Source of the DNA: Channallabes apus | Lineage: Eukaryota > Chordata > Actinopteri > Siluriformes > Clariidae | Reading direction: 5' to 3' | Assembly (NCBI GenBank): GCA_030522415.1 | Contig: JAMASW010000032.1 | Span: 404,001 to 468,000, forward strand | Length of the DNA: 64,000 bases | Part shown: in pieces, positions 48,378-61,624 of the stretch | Layout of the letters: each line of letters begins with the position of its first letter | How positions within the stretch are numbered: the first letter of the stretch is position 1 | Notes under the pieces: model-generated | The model's database searches: none | The model's input: the letters and a program-made list of their open reading frames with translations, nothing else | What the model was told of the DNA's origin: nothing | Made by a program: the position numbers and the translations under genes

Positions 48378-51300
48378 CTTTATCTCACCGTCTTGTGCAT
48401 GAAAGTGAATGAGATGATCATTTTCAATACATTAATGTATTCTTTGCATACATGTTGAAAAACAACTTTTTTGTTCTTCTTCTTTTACTCATTTTGTTCC
48501 AGAAAAATGAATACAGACTCATTTTGTTTGTTTTACATACGTACACATTAGTTGTGTGAGAAAACCGCTTTCCTGAGCTCGTAGAGAGCTAAGAACGCAG
48601 CAAACGCTTTATCTCACCGTCTTGTGCATGAAAGTGAAAGAGATTATCATTTTCAATACAGTAATGCATTCTTTGCATACATGTTGAAAAACAACTTTTT
48701 TGTTCTTCTTTTTCTCATTTTGTTCCAGAAAAATGAATACAGACTCATTTTGTTTGTTTTACATACGTACACATTAGTTGTGTGAGAAAACCGCTTTCCT
48801 GAGCTCGTAGAGAGCTAAGAACGCAGCAAACGCTTTATCTCACCGTCTTGTGCATGAAAGTGAATGAGATGAACATTTTCAATACATTAATGTATTCTTT
48901 GCATACATGTTGAAAAACCGCTTTCCTGAGCTCGTAGAGAGCTAAGAACGCAGCAAACGCTTTATCTCACCGTCTTGTGCATGAAAGTGAAAGAGATTAT
49001 CATTTTCAATACAGTAATGCATTCTTTGCATACATGTTGAAAAACAACTTTTTTGTTCTTCTTATTTTACTCATTTTGTTCCAGAAAAATGAATACAAAT
49101 TCATTTTGTTTGTTTTACATACCTATACATTAGTTGTGTGAGAAAACCGCTTTCCTGAGCTCGTAGAGAGCTAAGAACGCAGCAAACGCTTTATCTCACC
49201 GTCTTGTGCCTGAAAGTGAAAGAGATGATCATTTTCAATACAGTAATGCATTCTTTGCATACATGTTGAAAAATAACTTTTTTGTTCTTCTTTTTCTCAT
49301 TTTGTTCCAGAAAAATGAATACAGACTCATTTTGTTTGTTTTACATACGTACACATTAGTTGTGTGAGAAAACCGCTTTCCCGAGCTCGTAGAGAGCTAA
49401 GAACGCAGCAAACGCTTTATCTCACCGTCTTGTGCATGAAAGTGAATGAGATGATCATTTTCAATACATTAATGTATTCTTTGCATACATGTTGAAAAAC
49501 CGCTTTCCTGAGCTCGTAGAGAGCTAAGAACGCAGCAAACGCTTTATCTCACCGTCTTGTGCATGAAAGTGAATGAGATGATCATTTTCAATACAGTAAT
49601 GCATTCATTGCATACATGTTGAAAAACAACTTTTTTGTTCTTCTTTTCCTCATTTTGTTCCAGAAAAATGAATACAAACTCATTTTGTTTGTTTTACATA
49701 CCTATACATTAGTTGTGTGAGAAAACCGCTTTCCTGAGCTCGTAGAGAGCTAAGAACGCAGCAAACGCTTTCTCTCAACGTCTTGTGCATGAAAGTGAAA
49801 GAGATGATCATTTTCAATACAGTAATGCATTCTTTGCATACATGTTGAAAAACAACTTTTTTGTTCTTCTTTTTCTCATTTTGTTCCAGAAAAATGAATA
49901 CAGACTCATTTTGTTTCTTTTACATACCTATACATTAGTTGTGTGAGAAAACCGCTTTCCTGAGCTCGTAGAGAGCTAAGAACGCAGCAAACGCTTTATC
50001 TCACCGTCTTGTGCATGAAAGTGAATGAGATGATCATTTTCAATACATTAATGTATTCTTTGCATACATGTTGAAAAACAACTTTTTTGATCTTCTTTTT
50101 TTACTCATTTTGTTCCAGAAAAATGAATACAGACTCATTTTGTTTGTTTTACATACCTACACATTAGTTGTGTGAGAAAACCGCTTTCCTGAGCTCGTAG
50201 AGAGCTTAGAACGCAGCAAACGCTTTATCTCACCGTCTTGTGCAAGAAAGTGAAAGAGATGATCATTTTCAATACAGTAATGCATTCATTGCATACATGT
50301 TGAAAAACCGCTTTCCTGAGCTCGTAGAGAGCTAAGAACGCAGCAAACGCTTTATCTCACCGTCTTGTGCATGAAAATGAAAGAGATTATCATTTTCAAT
50401 ACAGTAATGCATTCTTTGCATACATGTTGAAAAACAACTTTTTTGTTCTTCTTTTTCTCATTTTGTTCCAGAAAAATGAATACAGACTCATTTTGTTTGT
50501 TTTACATACGTACACATTAGTTGTGTGAGAAAACCGCTTTCCTGAGCTCGTAGAGAGCTAAGAACGCAGCAAACGCTTTATCTCACCGTCTTGTGCATGA
50601 AAGTGAATGAGATGAACATTTTCAATACATTAATGTATTCTTTGCATACATGTTGAAAAACCGCTTTCCTGAGCTCGTAGAGAGCTAAGAACGCAGCAAA
50701 CGCTTTATCTCACCGTCTTGTGCATGAAAGTGAAAGAGATTATCATTTTCAATACAGTAATGCATTCTTTGCATACATGTTGAAAAACAACTTTTTTGTT
50801 CTTCTTATTTTACTCATTTTGTTCCAGAAAAATGAATACAAATTCATTTTGTTTGTTTTACATACCTATACATTAGTTGTGTGAGAAAACCGCTTTCCTG
50901 AGCTCGTAGAGAGCTAAGAACGCAGCAAACGCTTTATCTCACCGTCTTGTGCCTGAAAGTGAAAGAGATGATCATTTTCAATACAGTAATGCATTCTTTG
51001 CATACATGTTGAAAAATAACTTTTTTGTTCTTCTTTTTCTCATTTTGTTCCAGAAAAATGAATACAGACTCATTTTGTTTGTTTTACATACGTACACATT
51101 AGTTGTGTGAGAAAACCGCTTTCCCGAGCTCGTAGAGAGCTAAGAACGCAGCAAACGCTTTATCTCACCGTCTTGTGCATGAAAGTGAATGAGATGATCA
51201 TTTTCAATACATTAATGTATTCTTTGCATACATGTTGAAAAACCGCTTTCCTGAGCTCGTAGAGAGCTAAGAACGCAGCAAACGCTTTATCTCACCGTCT

Positions 51301-51736
51301 TGTGCATGAAAGTGAATGAGATGATCATTTTCAATACAGTAATGCATTCATTGCATACATGTTGAAAAACAACTTTTTTGTTCTTCTTTTCCTCATTTTG
51401 TTCCAGAAAAATGAATGCAAACTCATTTTGTTTGTTTTACATACCTATACATTAGTTGTGTGAGAAAACCGCTTTCCTGAGCTCGTAGAGAGCTAAGAAC
51501 GCAGCAAACGCTTTCTCTCAACGTCTTGTGCATGAAAGTGAAAGAGATGATCATTTTCAATACAGTAATGCATTCTTTGCATACATGTTGAAAAACAACT
51601 TTTTTGTTCTTCTTTTTCTCATTTTGTTCCAGAAAAATGAATACAGACTCATTTTGTTTCTTTTACATACCTATACATTAGTTGTGTGAGAAAACCGCTT
51701 TCCTGAGCTCGTAGAGAGCTAAGAACGCAGCAAACG
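48378..51736 (+). repeat. 3359-bp higher-order repeat, copy 1
   Basis: Two alternating sub-units: 1616 bp (48378-49993, opening with the cttcttcttttac 229-bp monomer) and 1743 bp (49994-51736, opening with a D monomer and a caagaaag short hybrid at 50223). Each sub-unit then runs gagatgaac short form, aaagagattatc 229-bp monomer, cctgaaag/aaataac, short, cattcattg, ctctcaac. The second sub-unit has a private gaatgcaaac (G at 51417), repeated at the same place in copy 2. Confidence 0.96.
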
Positions 51737-54700
51737 CTTTATCTCACCGTCTTGTGCATGAAAGTGAATGAGATGATCATTTTCAATACATTAATGTATT
51801 CTTTGCATACATGTTGAAAAACAACTTTTTTGTTCTTCTTCTTTTACTCATTTTGTTCCAGAAAAATGAATACAGACTCATTTTGTTTGTTTTACATACG
51901 TACACATTAGTTGTGTGAGAAAACCGCTTTCCTGAGCTCGTAGAGAGCTAAGAACGCAGCAAACGCTTTATCTCACCGTCTTGTGCATGAAAGTGAAAGA
52001 GATTATCATTTTCAATACAGTAATGCATTCTTTGCATACATGTTGAAAAACAACTTTTTTGTTCTTCTTTTTCTCATTTTGTTCCAGAAAAATGAATACA
52101 GACTCATTTTGTTTGTTTTACATACGTACACATTAGTTGTGTGAGAAAACCGCTTTCCTGAGCTCGTAGAGAGCTAAGAACGCAGCAAACGCTTTATCTC
52201 ACCGTCTTGTGCATGAAAGTGAATGAGATGAACATTTTCAATACATTAATGTATTCTTTGCATACATGTTGAAAAACCGCTTTCCTGAGCTCGTAGAGAG
52301 CTAAGAACGCAGCAAACGCTTTATCTCACCGTCTTGTGCATGAAAGTGAAAGAGATTATCATTTTCAATACAGTAATGCATTCTTTGCATACATGTTGAA
52401 AAACAACTTTTTTGTTCTTCTTATTTTACTCATTTTGTTCCAGAAAAATGAATACAAATTCATTTTGTTTGTTTTACATACCTATACATTAGTTGTGTGA
52501 GAAAACCGCTTTCCTGAGCTCGTAGAGAGCTAAGAACGCAGCAAACGCTTTATCTCACCGTCTTGTGCCTGAAAGTGAAAGAGATGATCATTTTCAATAC
52601 AGTAATGCATTCTTTGCATACATGTTGAAAAATAACTTTTTTGTTCTTCTTTTTCTCATTTTGTTCCAGAAAAATGAATACAGACTCATTTTGTTTGTTT
52701 TACATACGTACACATTAGTTGTGTGAGAAAACCGCTTTCCCGAGCTCGTAGAGAGCTAAGAACGCAGCAAACGCTTTATCTCACCGTCTTGTGCATGAAA
52801 GTGAATGAGATGATCATTTTCAATACATTAATGTATTCTTTGCATACATGTTGAAAAACCGCTTTCCTGAGCTCGTAGAGAGCTAAGAACGCAGCAAACG
52901 CTTTATCTCACCGTCTTGTGCATGAAAGTGAATGAGATGATCATTTTCAATACAGTAATGCATTCATTGCATACATGTTGAAAAACAACTTTTTTGTTCT
53001 TCTTTTCCTCATTTTGTTCCAGAAAAATGAATACAAACTCATTTTGTTTGTTTTACATACCTATACATTAGTTGTGTGAGAAAACCGCTTTCCTGAGCTC
53101 GTAGAGAGCTAAGAACGCAGCAAACGCTTTCTCTCAACGTCTTGTGCATGAAAGTGAAAGAGATGATCATTTTCAATACAGTAATGCATTCTTTGCATAC
53201 ATGTTGAAAAACAACTTTTTTGTTCTTCTTTTTCTCATTTTGTTCCAGAAAAATGAATACAGACTCATTTTGTTTCTTTTACATACCTATACATTAGTTG
53301 TGTGAGAAAACCGCTTTCCTGAGCTCGTAGAGAGCTAAGAACGCAGCAAACGCTTTATCTCACCGTCTTGTGCATGAAAGTGAATGAGATGATCATTTTC
53401 AATACATTAATGTATTCTTTGCATACATGTTGAAAAACAACTTTTTTGATCTTCTTTTTTTACTCATTTTGTTCCAGAAAAATGAATACAGACTCATTTT
53501 GTTTGTTTTACATACCTACACATTAGTTGTGTGAGAAAACCGCTTTCCTGAGCTCGTAGAGAGCTTAGAACGCAGCAAACGCTTTATCTCACCGTCTTGT
53601 GCAAGAAAGTGAAAGAGATGATCATTTTCAATACAGTAATGCATTCATTGCATACATGTTGAAAAACCGCTTTCCTGAGCTCGTAGAGAGCTAAGAACGC
53701 AGCAAACGCTTTATCTCACCGTCTTGTGCATGAAAATGAAAGAGATTATCATTTTCAATACAGTAATGCATTCTTTGCATACATGTTGAAAAACAACTTT
53801 TTTGTTCTTCTTTTTCTCATTTTGTTCCAGAAAAATGAATACAGACTCATTTTGTTTGTTTTACATACGTACACATTAGTTGTGTGAGAAAACCGCTTTC
53901 CTGAGCTCGTAGAGAGCTAAGAACGCAGCAAACGCTTTATCTCACCGTCTTGTGCATGAAAGTGAATGAGATGAACATTTTCAATACATTAATGTATTCT
54001 TTGCATACATGTTGAAAAACCGCTTTCCTGAGCTCGTAGAGAGCTAAGAACGCAGCAAACGCTTTATCTCACCGTCTTGTGCATGAAAGTGAAAGAGATT
54101 ATCATTTTCAATACAGTAATGCATTCTTTGCATACATGTTGAAAAACAACTTTTTTGTTCTTCTTATTTTACTCATTTTGTTCCAGAAAAATGAATACAA
54201 ATTCATTTTGTTTGTTTTACATACCTATACATTAGTTGTGTGAGAAAACCGCTTTCCTGAGCTCGTAGAGAGCTAAGAACGCAGCAAACGCTTTATCTCA
54301 CCGTCTTGTGCCTGAAAGTGAAAGAGATGATCATTTTCAATACAGTAATGCATTCTTTGCATACATGTTGAAAAATAACTTTTTTGTTCTTCTTTTTCTC
54401 ATTTTGTTCCAGAAAAATGAATACAGACTCATTTTGTTTGTTTTACATACGTACACATTAGTTGTGTGAGAAAACCGCTTTCCCGAGCTCGTAGAGAGCT
54501 AAGAACGCAGCAAACGCTTTATCTCACCGTCTTGTGCATGAAAGTGAATGAGATGATCATTTTCAATACATTAATGTATTCTTTGCATACATGTTGAAAA
54601 ACCGCTTTCCTGAGCTCGTAGAGAGCTAAGAACGCAGCAAACGCTTTATCTCACCGTCTTGTGCATGAAAGTGAATGAGATGATCATTTTCAATACAGTA

Positions 54701-55095
54701 ATGCATTCATTGCATACATGTTGAAAAACAACTTTTTTGTTCTTCTTTTCCTCATTTTGTTCCAGAAAAATGAATGCAAACTCATTTTGTTTGTTTTACA
54801 TACCTATACATTAGTTGTGTGAGAAAACCGCTTTCCTGAGCTCGTAGAGAGCTAAGAACGCAGCAAACGCTTTCTCTCAACGTCTTGTGCATGAAAGTGA
54901 AAGAGATGATCATTTTCAATACAGTAATGCATTCTTTGCATACATGTTGAAAAACAACTTTTTTGTTCTTCTTTTTCTCATTTTGTTCCAGAAAAATGAA
55001 TACAGACTCATTTTGTTTCTTTTACAAACCTATACATTAGTTGTGTGAGAAAACCGCTTTCCTGAGCTCGTAGAGAGCTAAGAACGCAGCAAACG
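51737..55095 (+). repeat. 3359-bp higher-order repeat, copy 2
   Basis: Seventeen monomers in the same order as copy 1, split again as 1616 bp (51737-53352) and 1743 bp (53353-55095). It carries the gaatgcaaac change at 54776, exactly 3359 bp after 51417, while the sister sub-units at 49.5-49.8 and 52.9-53.1 kb lack it. The whole 3359-bp unit was therefore copied after that mutation arose. A private tttacaaacc lies at about 55021-55030. Confidence 0.96.
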
Positions 55096-57265
55096 CTTTA
55101 TCTCACCGTCTTGTGCATGAAAGTGAATGAGATGATCATTTTCAATACATTAATGTATTCTTTGCATACATGTTGAAAAACAACTTTTTTGATCTTCTTT
55201 TTTTACTCATTTTGTTCCAGAAAAATGAATACAGACTCATTTTGTTTGTTTTACATACCTACACATTAGTTGTGTGAGAAAACCGCTTTCCTGAGCTCGT
55301 AGAGAGCTTAGAACGCAGCAAACGCTTTATCTCACCGTCTTGTGCAAGAAAGTGAAAGAGATGATCATTTTCAATACAGTAATGCATTCATTGCATACAT
55401 GTTGAAAAACAACTTTTTTGTTCTTCTTTTCCTCATTTTGTTCCAGAAAAATGAATACAAACTCATTTTGTTTGTTTTACATACCTATACATTAGTTGTG
55501 TGAGAAAACCGCTTTCCTGAGCTCGTAGAGAGCTAAGAACGCAGCAAACGCTTTATCTCACCGTCTTGTGCATGAAAGTGAATGAGATGATCATTTTCAA
55601 TACAGTAATGCATTCATTGCATACATGTTGAAAAACAACTTTTTTGTTCTTCTTATTTTACTCATTTTGTTCCAGAAAAATGAATACAAATTCATTTTGT
55701 TTGTTTTACATACCTATACATTAGTTGTGTGAGAAAACCGCTTTACTGAGCTCGTAGAGAGCTAAGAACGCAGCAAACGTTTTCTCTCACCGTCTTGTGC
55801 ATGAAAGTGAAAGAGATGATCATTTTCAATACAGTAATGCATTCTTTGCATACATGTTGAAAAATAACTTTTTTGTTCTTCTTTTTCTCATTTTGTTCCA
55901 GAAAAATGAATACAGACTCATTTTGTTTGTTTTACATACGTACACTTTAGTTGTGTGAGAAAACCGCTTTCCCGAGCTCGTAGAGAGCTAAGAACGCAGC
56001 AAACGCTTTATCTCACCGTCTTGTGCATGAAAGTGAATGAGATGATCATTTTCAATACATTAATGTATTCTTTGCATGCATGTTGAAAAACCGCTTTCCT
56101 GAGCTCGTAGAGAGCTAAGAACGCAGCAAACGCTTTATCTCACCGTCTTGTGCATGAAAGTGAATGAGATGATCATTTTCAATACAGTAATGCATTCATT
56201 GCATACATGTTGAAAAACAACTTTTTTGTTCTTCTTTTCCTCATTTTGTTCCAGAAAAATGAATACAAACTCATTTTGTTTGTTTTACATACCTATACAT
56301 TAGTTGTGTGAGAAAACCGCTTTCCTGAGCTCGTAGAGAGCTAAGAACGCAGCAAACGCTTTCTCTCAACGTCTTGTGCATGAAAGTGAAAGAGATGATC
56401 ATTTTCAATACAGTAATGCATTCTTTGCATACATGTTGAAAAACAACTTTTTTGTTCTTCTTTTTCTCATTTTGTTCCAGAAAAATGAATACAGACTCAT
56501 TTTGTTTCTTTTACATACCTATACATTAGTTGTGTGAGAAAACCGCTTTCCTGAGCTCGTAGAGAGCTAAGAACGCAGCAAACGCTTTATCTCACCGTCT
56601 TGTGCATGAAAGTGAATGAGATGATCATTTTCAATACATTAATGTATTCTTTGCATACATGTTGAAAAACAACTTTTTTGATCTTCTTTTTTTACTCATT
56701 TTGTTCCAGAAAAATGAATACAGACTCATTTTGTTTGTTTTACATACCTACACATTAGTTGTGTGAGAAAACCGCTTTCCTGAGCTCGTAGAGAGCTTAG
56801 AACGCAGCAAACGCTTTATCTCACCGTCTTGTGCAAGAAAGTGAAAGAGATGATCATTTTCAATACAGTAATGCATTCATTGCATACATGTTGAAAAACA
56901 ACTTTTTTGTTCTTCTTTTCCTCATTTTGTTCCAGAAAAATGAATACAAACTCATTTTGTTTGTTTTACATACCTATACATTAGTTGTGTGAGAAAACCG
57001 CTTTCCTGAGCTCGTAGAGAGCTAAGAACGCAGCAAATGCTTTATCTCACCGTCTTGTGCATGAAAGTGAATGAGATGATCATTTTCAATACAGTAATGC
57101 ATTCCTTGCATACATGTTGAAAAACAACTTTTTTGTTCTTCTTTTTCTCATTTTGTTCCAGAAAAATGAATACAGACTCATTTTGTTTGTTTTACATAAC
57201 TATACATTAGTTGTGTGAGAAAACCGCTTTCCTGAGCTCGTAGAGAGCTAAGAACGCAGCAAACG
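55096..57265 (+). repeat. Satellite segment returning to the 2068-bp order
   Basis: Monomers at 55096 (229), 55325, 55551 (229), 55780, 56006 (short), 56133, 56359, 56585 (229), 56814 and 57040. From 55551 the order equals 24000-25714 of the 2068-bp unit, including cgttttctctc and acgtacacttt in 55780. A private catgcatg occurs in the short monomer (about 56079). Confidence 0.93.
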
Positions 57266-59008
57266 CTTTCTCTCAACGTCTTGTGCATGAAAGTGAAAGA
57301 GATGATCATTTTCAATACAGTAATGCATTCTTTGCATACATGTTGAAAAACAACTTTTTTGTTCTTCTTTTTCTCATTTTGTTCCAGAAAAATGAATACA
57401 GACTCATTTTGTTTGTTTTACATACGTACACATTAGTTGTGTGTGAAAACCGCTTTCCCGAGCTCGTAGAGAGCTAAGAACGCAGCAAACTCTTTATCTC
57501 ACCGTCTTGTGCATGAAAGTGAATGAGATGATCATTTTCAATACATTAATGTATTCTTTGCATACATGTTGAAAAACCGCTTTCCTGAGCTCGTAGAGAG
57601 CTAAGAACGCAGCAAACGCTTTATCTCACCGTCTTGTGCATGAAAGTGAATGAGATGATCATTTTCAATACAGTAATGCATTCATTGCATACATGTTGAA
57701 AAACAACTTTTTTGTTCTTCTTATTTTACTCATTTTGTTCCAGAAAAATGAATACAAATTCATTTTGTTTGTTTTACATACCTATACATTAGTTGTGTGA
57801 GAAAACCGCTTTCCTGAGCTCGTAGAGAGCTAAGAACGCAGCAAACGCTTTATCTCACCGTCTTGTGCCTGAAAGTGAAAGAGATGATCATTTTCAATAC
57901 AGTAATGCATTCTTTGCATACATGTTGAAAAATAACTTTTTTGTTCTTCTTTTTCTCATTTTGTTCCAGAAAAATGAATACAGACTCATTTTGTTTGTTT
58001 TACATACGTACACATTAGTTGTGTGAGAAAACCGCTTTCCCGAGCTCGTAGAGAGCTAAGAACGCAGCAAACGCTTTATCTCACCGTCTTGTGCATGAAA
58101 GTGAATGAGATGATCATTTTCAATACATTAATGTATTCTTTGCATACATGTTGAAAAACCGCTTTCCTGAGCTCGTAGAGAGCTAAGAACGCAGCAAACG
58201 CTTTATCTCACCGTCTTGTGCATGAAAGTGAATGAGATGATCATTTTCAATACAGTAATGCATTCATTGCATACATGTTGAAAAACAACTTTTTTGTTCT
58301 TCTTTTCCTCATTTTGTTCCAGAAAAATGAATACAAACTCATTTTGTTTGTTTTACATACCTATACATTAGTTGTGTGAGAAAACCGCTTTCCTGAGCTC
58401 GTAGAGAGCTAAGAACGCAGCAAACGCTTTCTCTCAACGTCTTGTGCATGAAAGTGAAAGAGATGATCATTTTCAATACAGTAATGCATTCTTTGCATAC
58501 ATGTTGAAAAACAACTTTTTTGTTCTTCTTTTTCTCATTTTGTTCCAGAAAAATGAATACAGACTCATTTTGTTTGTTTTACATACGTACACATTAGTTG
58601 TGTGAGAAAACCGCTTTCCCGAGCTCGTAGAGAGCTAAGAACGCAGCAAACGCTTTATCTCACCGTCTTGTGCATGAAAGTGAATGAGATGATCATTTTC
58701 AATACATTAATGTATTCTTTGCATACATGTTGAAAAACCGCTTTCCTGAGCTCGTAGAGAGCTAAGAACGCAGCAAACGCTTTATCTCACCGTCTTGTGC
58801 ATGAAAGTGAATGAGATGATCATTTTCAATACAGTAATGCATTCATTGCATACATGTTGAAAAACAACTTTTTTGTTCTTCTTATTTTACTCATTTTGTT
58901 CCAGGAAAATGAATACAAATTCATTTTGTTTGTTTTACATACCTATACATTAGTTGTGTGAGAAAACCGCTTTACTGAGCTCGTAGAGAGCTAAGAACGC
59001 AGCAAACG
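57266..59008 (+). repeat. Satellite segment, 2068-bp unit start then divergence
   Basis: Monomers at 57266 (gtgtgtgaaaac class), 57492 (short, aaactcttt entry), 57619 (229), 57848, 58074 (short), 58201, 58427, 58653 (short) and 58780 (229). The 58427 monomer joins a ctctcaac head to an acgtacac/cccgag end. The 58780 monomer has a unique ccaggaaaat (about 58902) where all others have ccagaaaaat or a close variant. Confidence 0.92.
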
Positions 59009-59912
59009 TTTTCTCTCACCGTCTTGTGCATGAAAGTGAAAGAGATGATCATTTTCAATACATTAATGCATTCATTGCATACATGTTGAAAAACAACTTT
59101 TTTGTTCTTCTTTTCCCCATTTTGTTCCAGAAAAATGAATACAAACTCATTTTGTTTGTTTTACATACCTATACATTAGTTGTGTGAGAAAACCGCTTTC
59201 CTGAGCTCGTAGAGAGCTAAGAACGCAGCAAGCGCTTTATCTCACCGTCTTGTGCATGAAAGTGAAAGAGATTATCATTTTCAATACAGTAATGCATTCT
59301 TTGCATACATGTTGAAAAACAACTTTTTTGTTCTTCTTTTCCTCATTTTGTTCCAGAAAAATGAATACAAACTCATTTTGTTTGTTTTACATACCTATAC
59401 ATTAGTTGTGTGAGAAAACCGCTTTCCTGAGCTCGTAGAGAGCTAAGAACGCAGCAAATGCTTTATCTCACCGTCTTGTGCATGAAAGTGAATGAGATGA
59501 TCATTTTCAATACAGTAATGCATTCCTTGCATACATGTTGAAAAACAACTTTTTTGTTCTTCTTTTTCTCATTTTGTTCCAGAAAAATGAATACAGACTC
59601 ATTTTGTTTGTTTTACATAACTATACATTAGTTGTGTGAGAAAACCGCTTTCCTGAGCTCGTAGAGAGCTAAGAACGCAGCAAACGCTTTCTCTCAACGT
59701 CTTGTGCATGAAAGTGAAAGAGATGATCATTTTCAATACAGTAATGCATTCTTTGCATACATGTTGAAAAACAACTTTTTTGTTCTTCTTTTCCTCATTT
59801 TGTTCCAGAAAAATGAATACAAACTCATTTTGTTTGTTTTACATACCTATACATTAGTTGTGTGAGAAAACCGCTTTCCTGAGCTCGTAGAGAGCTAAGA
59901 ACGCAGCAAACG
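59009..59912 (+). repeat. 904-bp tandem duplication, copy 1
   Basis: Four 226-bp monomers (59009, 59235, 59461, 59687) repeated at 59913. Both copies share the otherwise unseen aagcgc entry into the second monomer (59232-59237 and 60136-60141), so they derive from one event. The absence of a short monomer over 59009-60816, eight full monomers in a row, is unusual for the right-hand domain. Confidence 0.93.
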
Positions 59913-60364
59913 TTTTCTCTCACCGTCTTGTGCATGAAAGTGAAAGAGATGATCATTTTCAATACATTAATGCATTCATTGCATACATGTTGAAAAACAA
60001 CTTTTTTGTTCTTCTTTTCCCCATTTTGTTCCAGAAAAATGAATACAAACTCATTTTGTTTGTTTTACATACCTATACATTAGTTGTGTGAGAAAACCGC
60101 TTTCCTGAGCTCGTAGAGAGCTAAGAACGCAGCAAGCGCTTTATCTCACCGTCTTGTGCATGAAAGTGAAAGAGATTATCATTTTCAATACAGTAATGCA
60201 TTCTTTGCATACATGTTGAAAAACAACTTTTTTGTTCTTCTTTTCCTCATTTTGTTCCAGAAAAATGAATACAAACTCATTTTGTTTGTTTTACATACCT
60301 ATACATTAGTTGTGTGAGAAAACCGCTTTCCTGAGCTCGTAGAGAGCTAAGAACGCAGCAAATG
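59913..60364 (+). repeat. 904-bp tandem duplication, copy 2 (first half)
   Basis: Monomers at 59913 and 60139 match 59009 and 59235, including aagcgc. Similarity to copy 1 continues through the 60365 monomer and about the first 100 bp of the 60591 monomer, where the tract changes from cttttcctc to ctttttctc. That remainder is also the start of the 1260-bp unit. Confidence 0.92.
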
Positions 60365-61624
60365 CTTTATCTCACCGTCTTGTGCATGAAAGTGAATGAG
60401 ATGATCATTTTCAATACAGTAATGCATTCCTTGCATACATGTTGAAAAACAACTTTTTTGTTCTTCTTTTTCTCATTTTGTTCCAGAAAAATGAATACAG
60501 ACTCATTTTGTTTGTTTTACATAACTATACATTAGTTGTGTGAGAAAACCGCTTTCCTGAGCTCGTAGAGAGCTAAGAACGCAGCAAACGCTTTCTCTCA
60601 ACGTCTTGTGCATGAAAGTGAAAGAGATGATCATTTTCAATACAGTAATGCATTCTTTGCATACATGTTGAAAAACAACTTTTTTGTTCTTCTTTTTCTC
60701 ATTTTGTTCCAGAAAAATGAATACAGACTCATTTTGTTTGTTTTACATACGTACACATTAGTTGTGTGAGAAAACCGCTTTCCCGAGCTCGTAGAGAGCT
60801 AAGAACGCAGCAAACGCTTTATCTCACCGTCTTGTGCATGAAAGTGAATGAGATGATCATTTTCAATACATTAATGTATTCTTTGCATACATGTTGAAAA
60901 ACCGCTTTCCTGAGCTCGTAGAGAGCTAAGAACGCAGCAAACGCTTTATCTCACCGTCTTGTGCATGAAAGTGAATGAGATGATCATTTTCAATACAGTA
61001 ATGCATTCATTGCATACATGTTGAAAAACAACTTTTTTGTTCTTCTTTTCCCCATTTTGTTCCAGAAAAATGAATACAAACTAATTTTGTTTGTTTTACA
61101 TACGTACACATTAGTTGTGTGAGAAAACCGCTTTCCTGAGCTCGTAGAGAGCTAAGAACGCAGCAAACGCTTTATCTCACCGTCTTGTGCAAGAAAGTGA
61201 AAGAGATGATCATTTTCAATACAGTAATGCATTCATTGCATACATGTTGAAAAACAACTTTTTTGATCTTCTTTTTTTACTCATTTTGTTCCAGAAAAAT
61301 GAATACAGACTCATTTTGTTTGTCTTACATACCTACACATTAGTTGTGTGAGAAAACCGCTTTCCTGAGCTCGTAGAGAGCTTAGAACGCAGCAAACGCT
61401 TTATCTCACCGTCTTGTGCAAGAAAGTGAAAGAGATGATCATTTTCAATACAGTAATGCATTCATTGCATACATGTTGAAAAACAACTTTTTTGTTCTTC
61501 TTTTCCTCATTTTGTTCCAGAAAAATGAATACAAACTCATTTTGTTTGTTTTACATACCTATACATTAGTTGTGTGAGAAAACCGCTTTCCTGAGCTCGT
61601 AGAGAGCTAAGAACGCAGCAAATG
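60365..61624 (+). repeat. 1260-bp higher-order repeat, copy 1
   Basis: Six monomers: 60365 (cattccttg/aactatac), 60591 (ctctcaac, cccgag), 60817 (short), 60944 (tttcccc), 61170 (229, hybrid) and 61399 (caagaaag). The hybrid at 61170 has a caagaaag/cattcattg first part and a gatcttc D-class second part. Private changes against copy 2 are ctaattttg (61081-61089) and tgtcttac (61321-61328). Confidence 0.95.
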
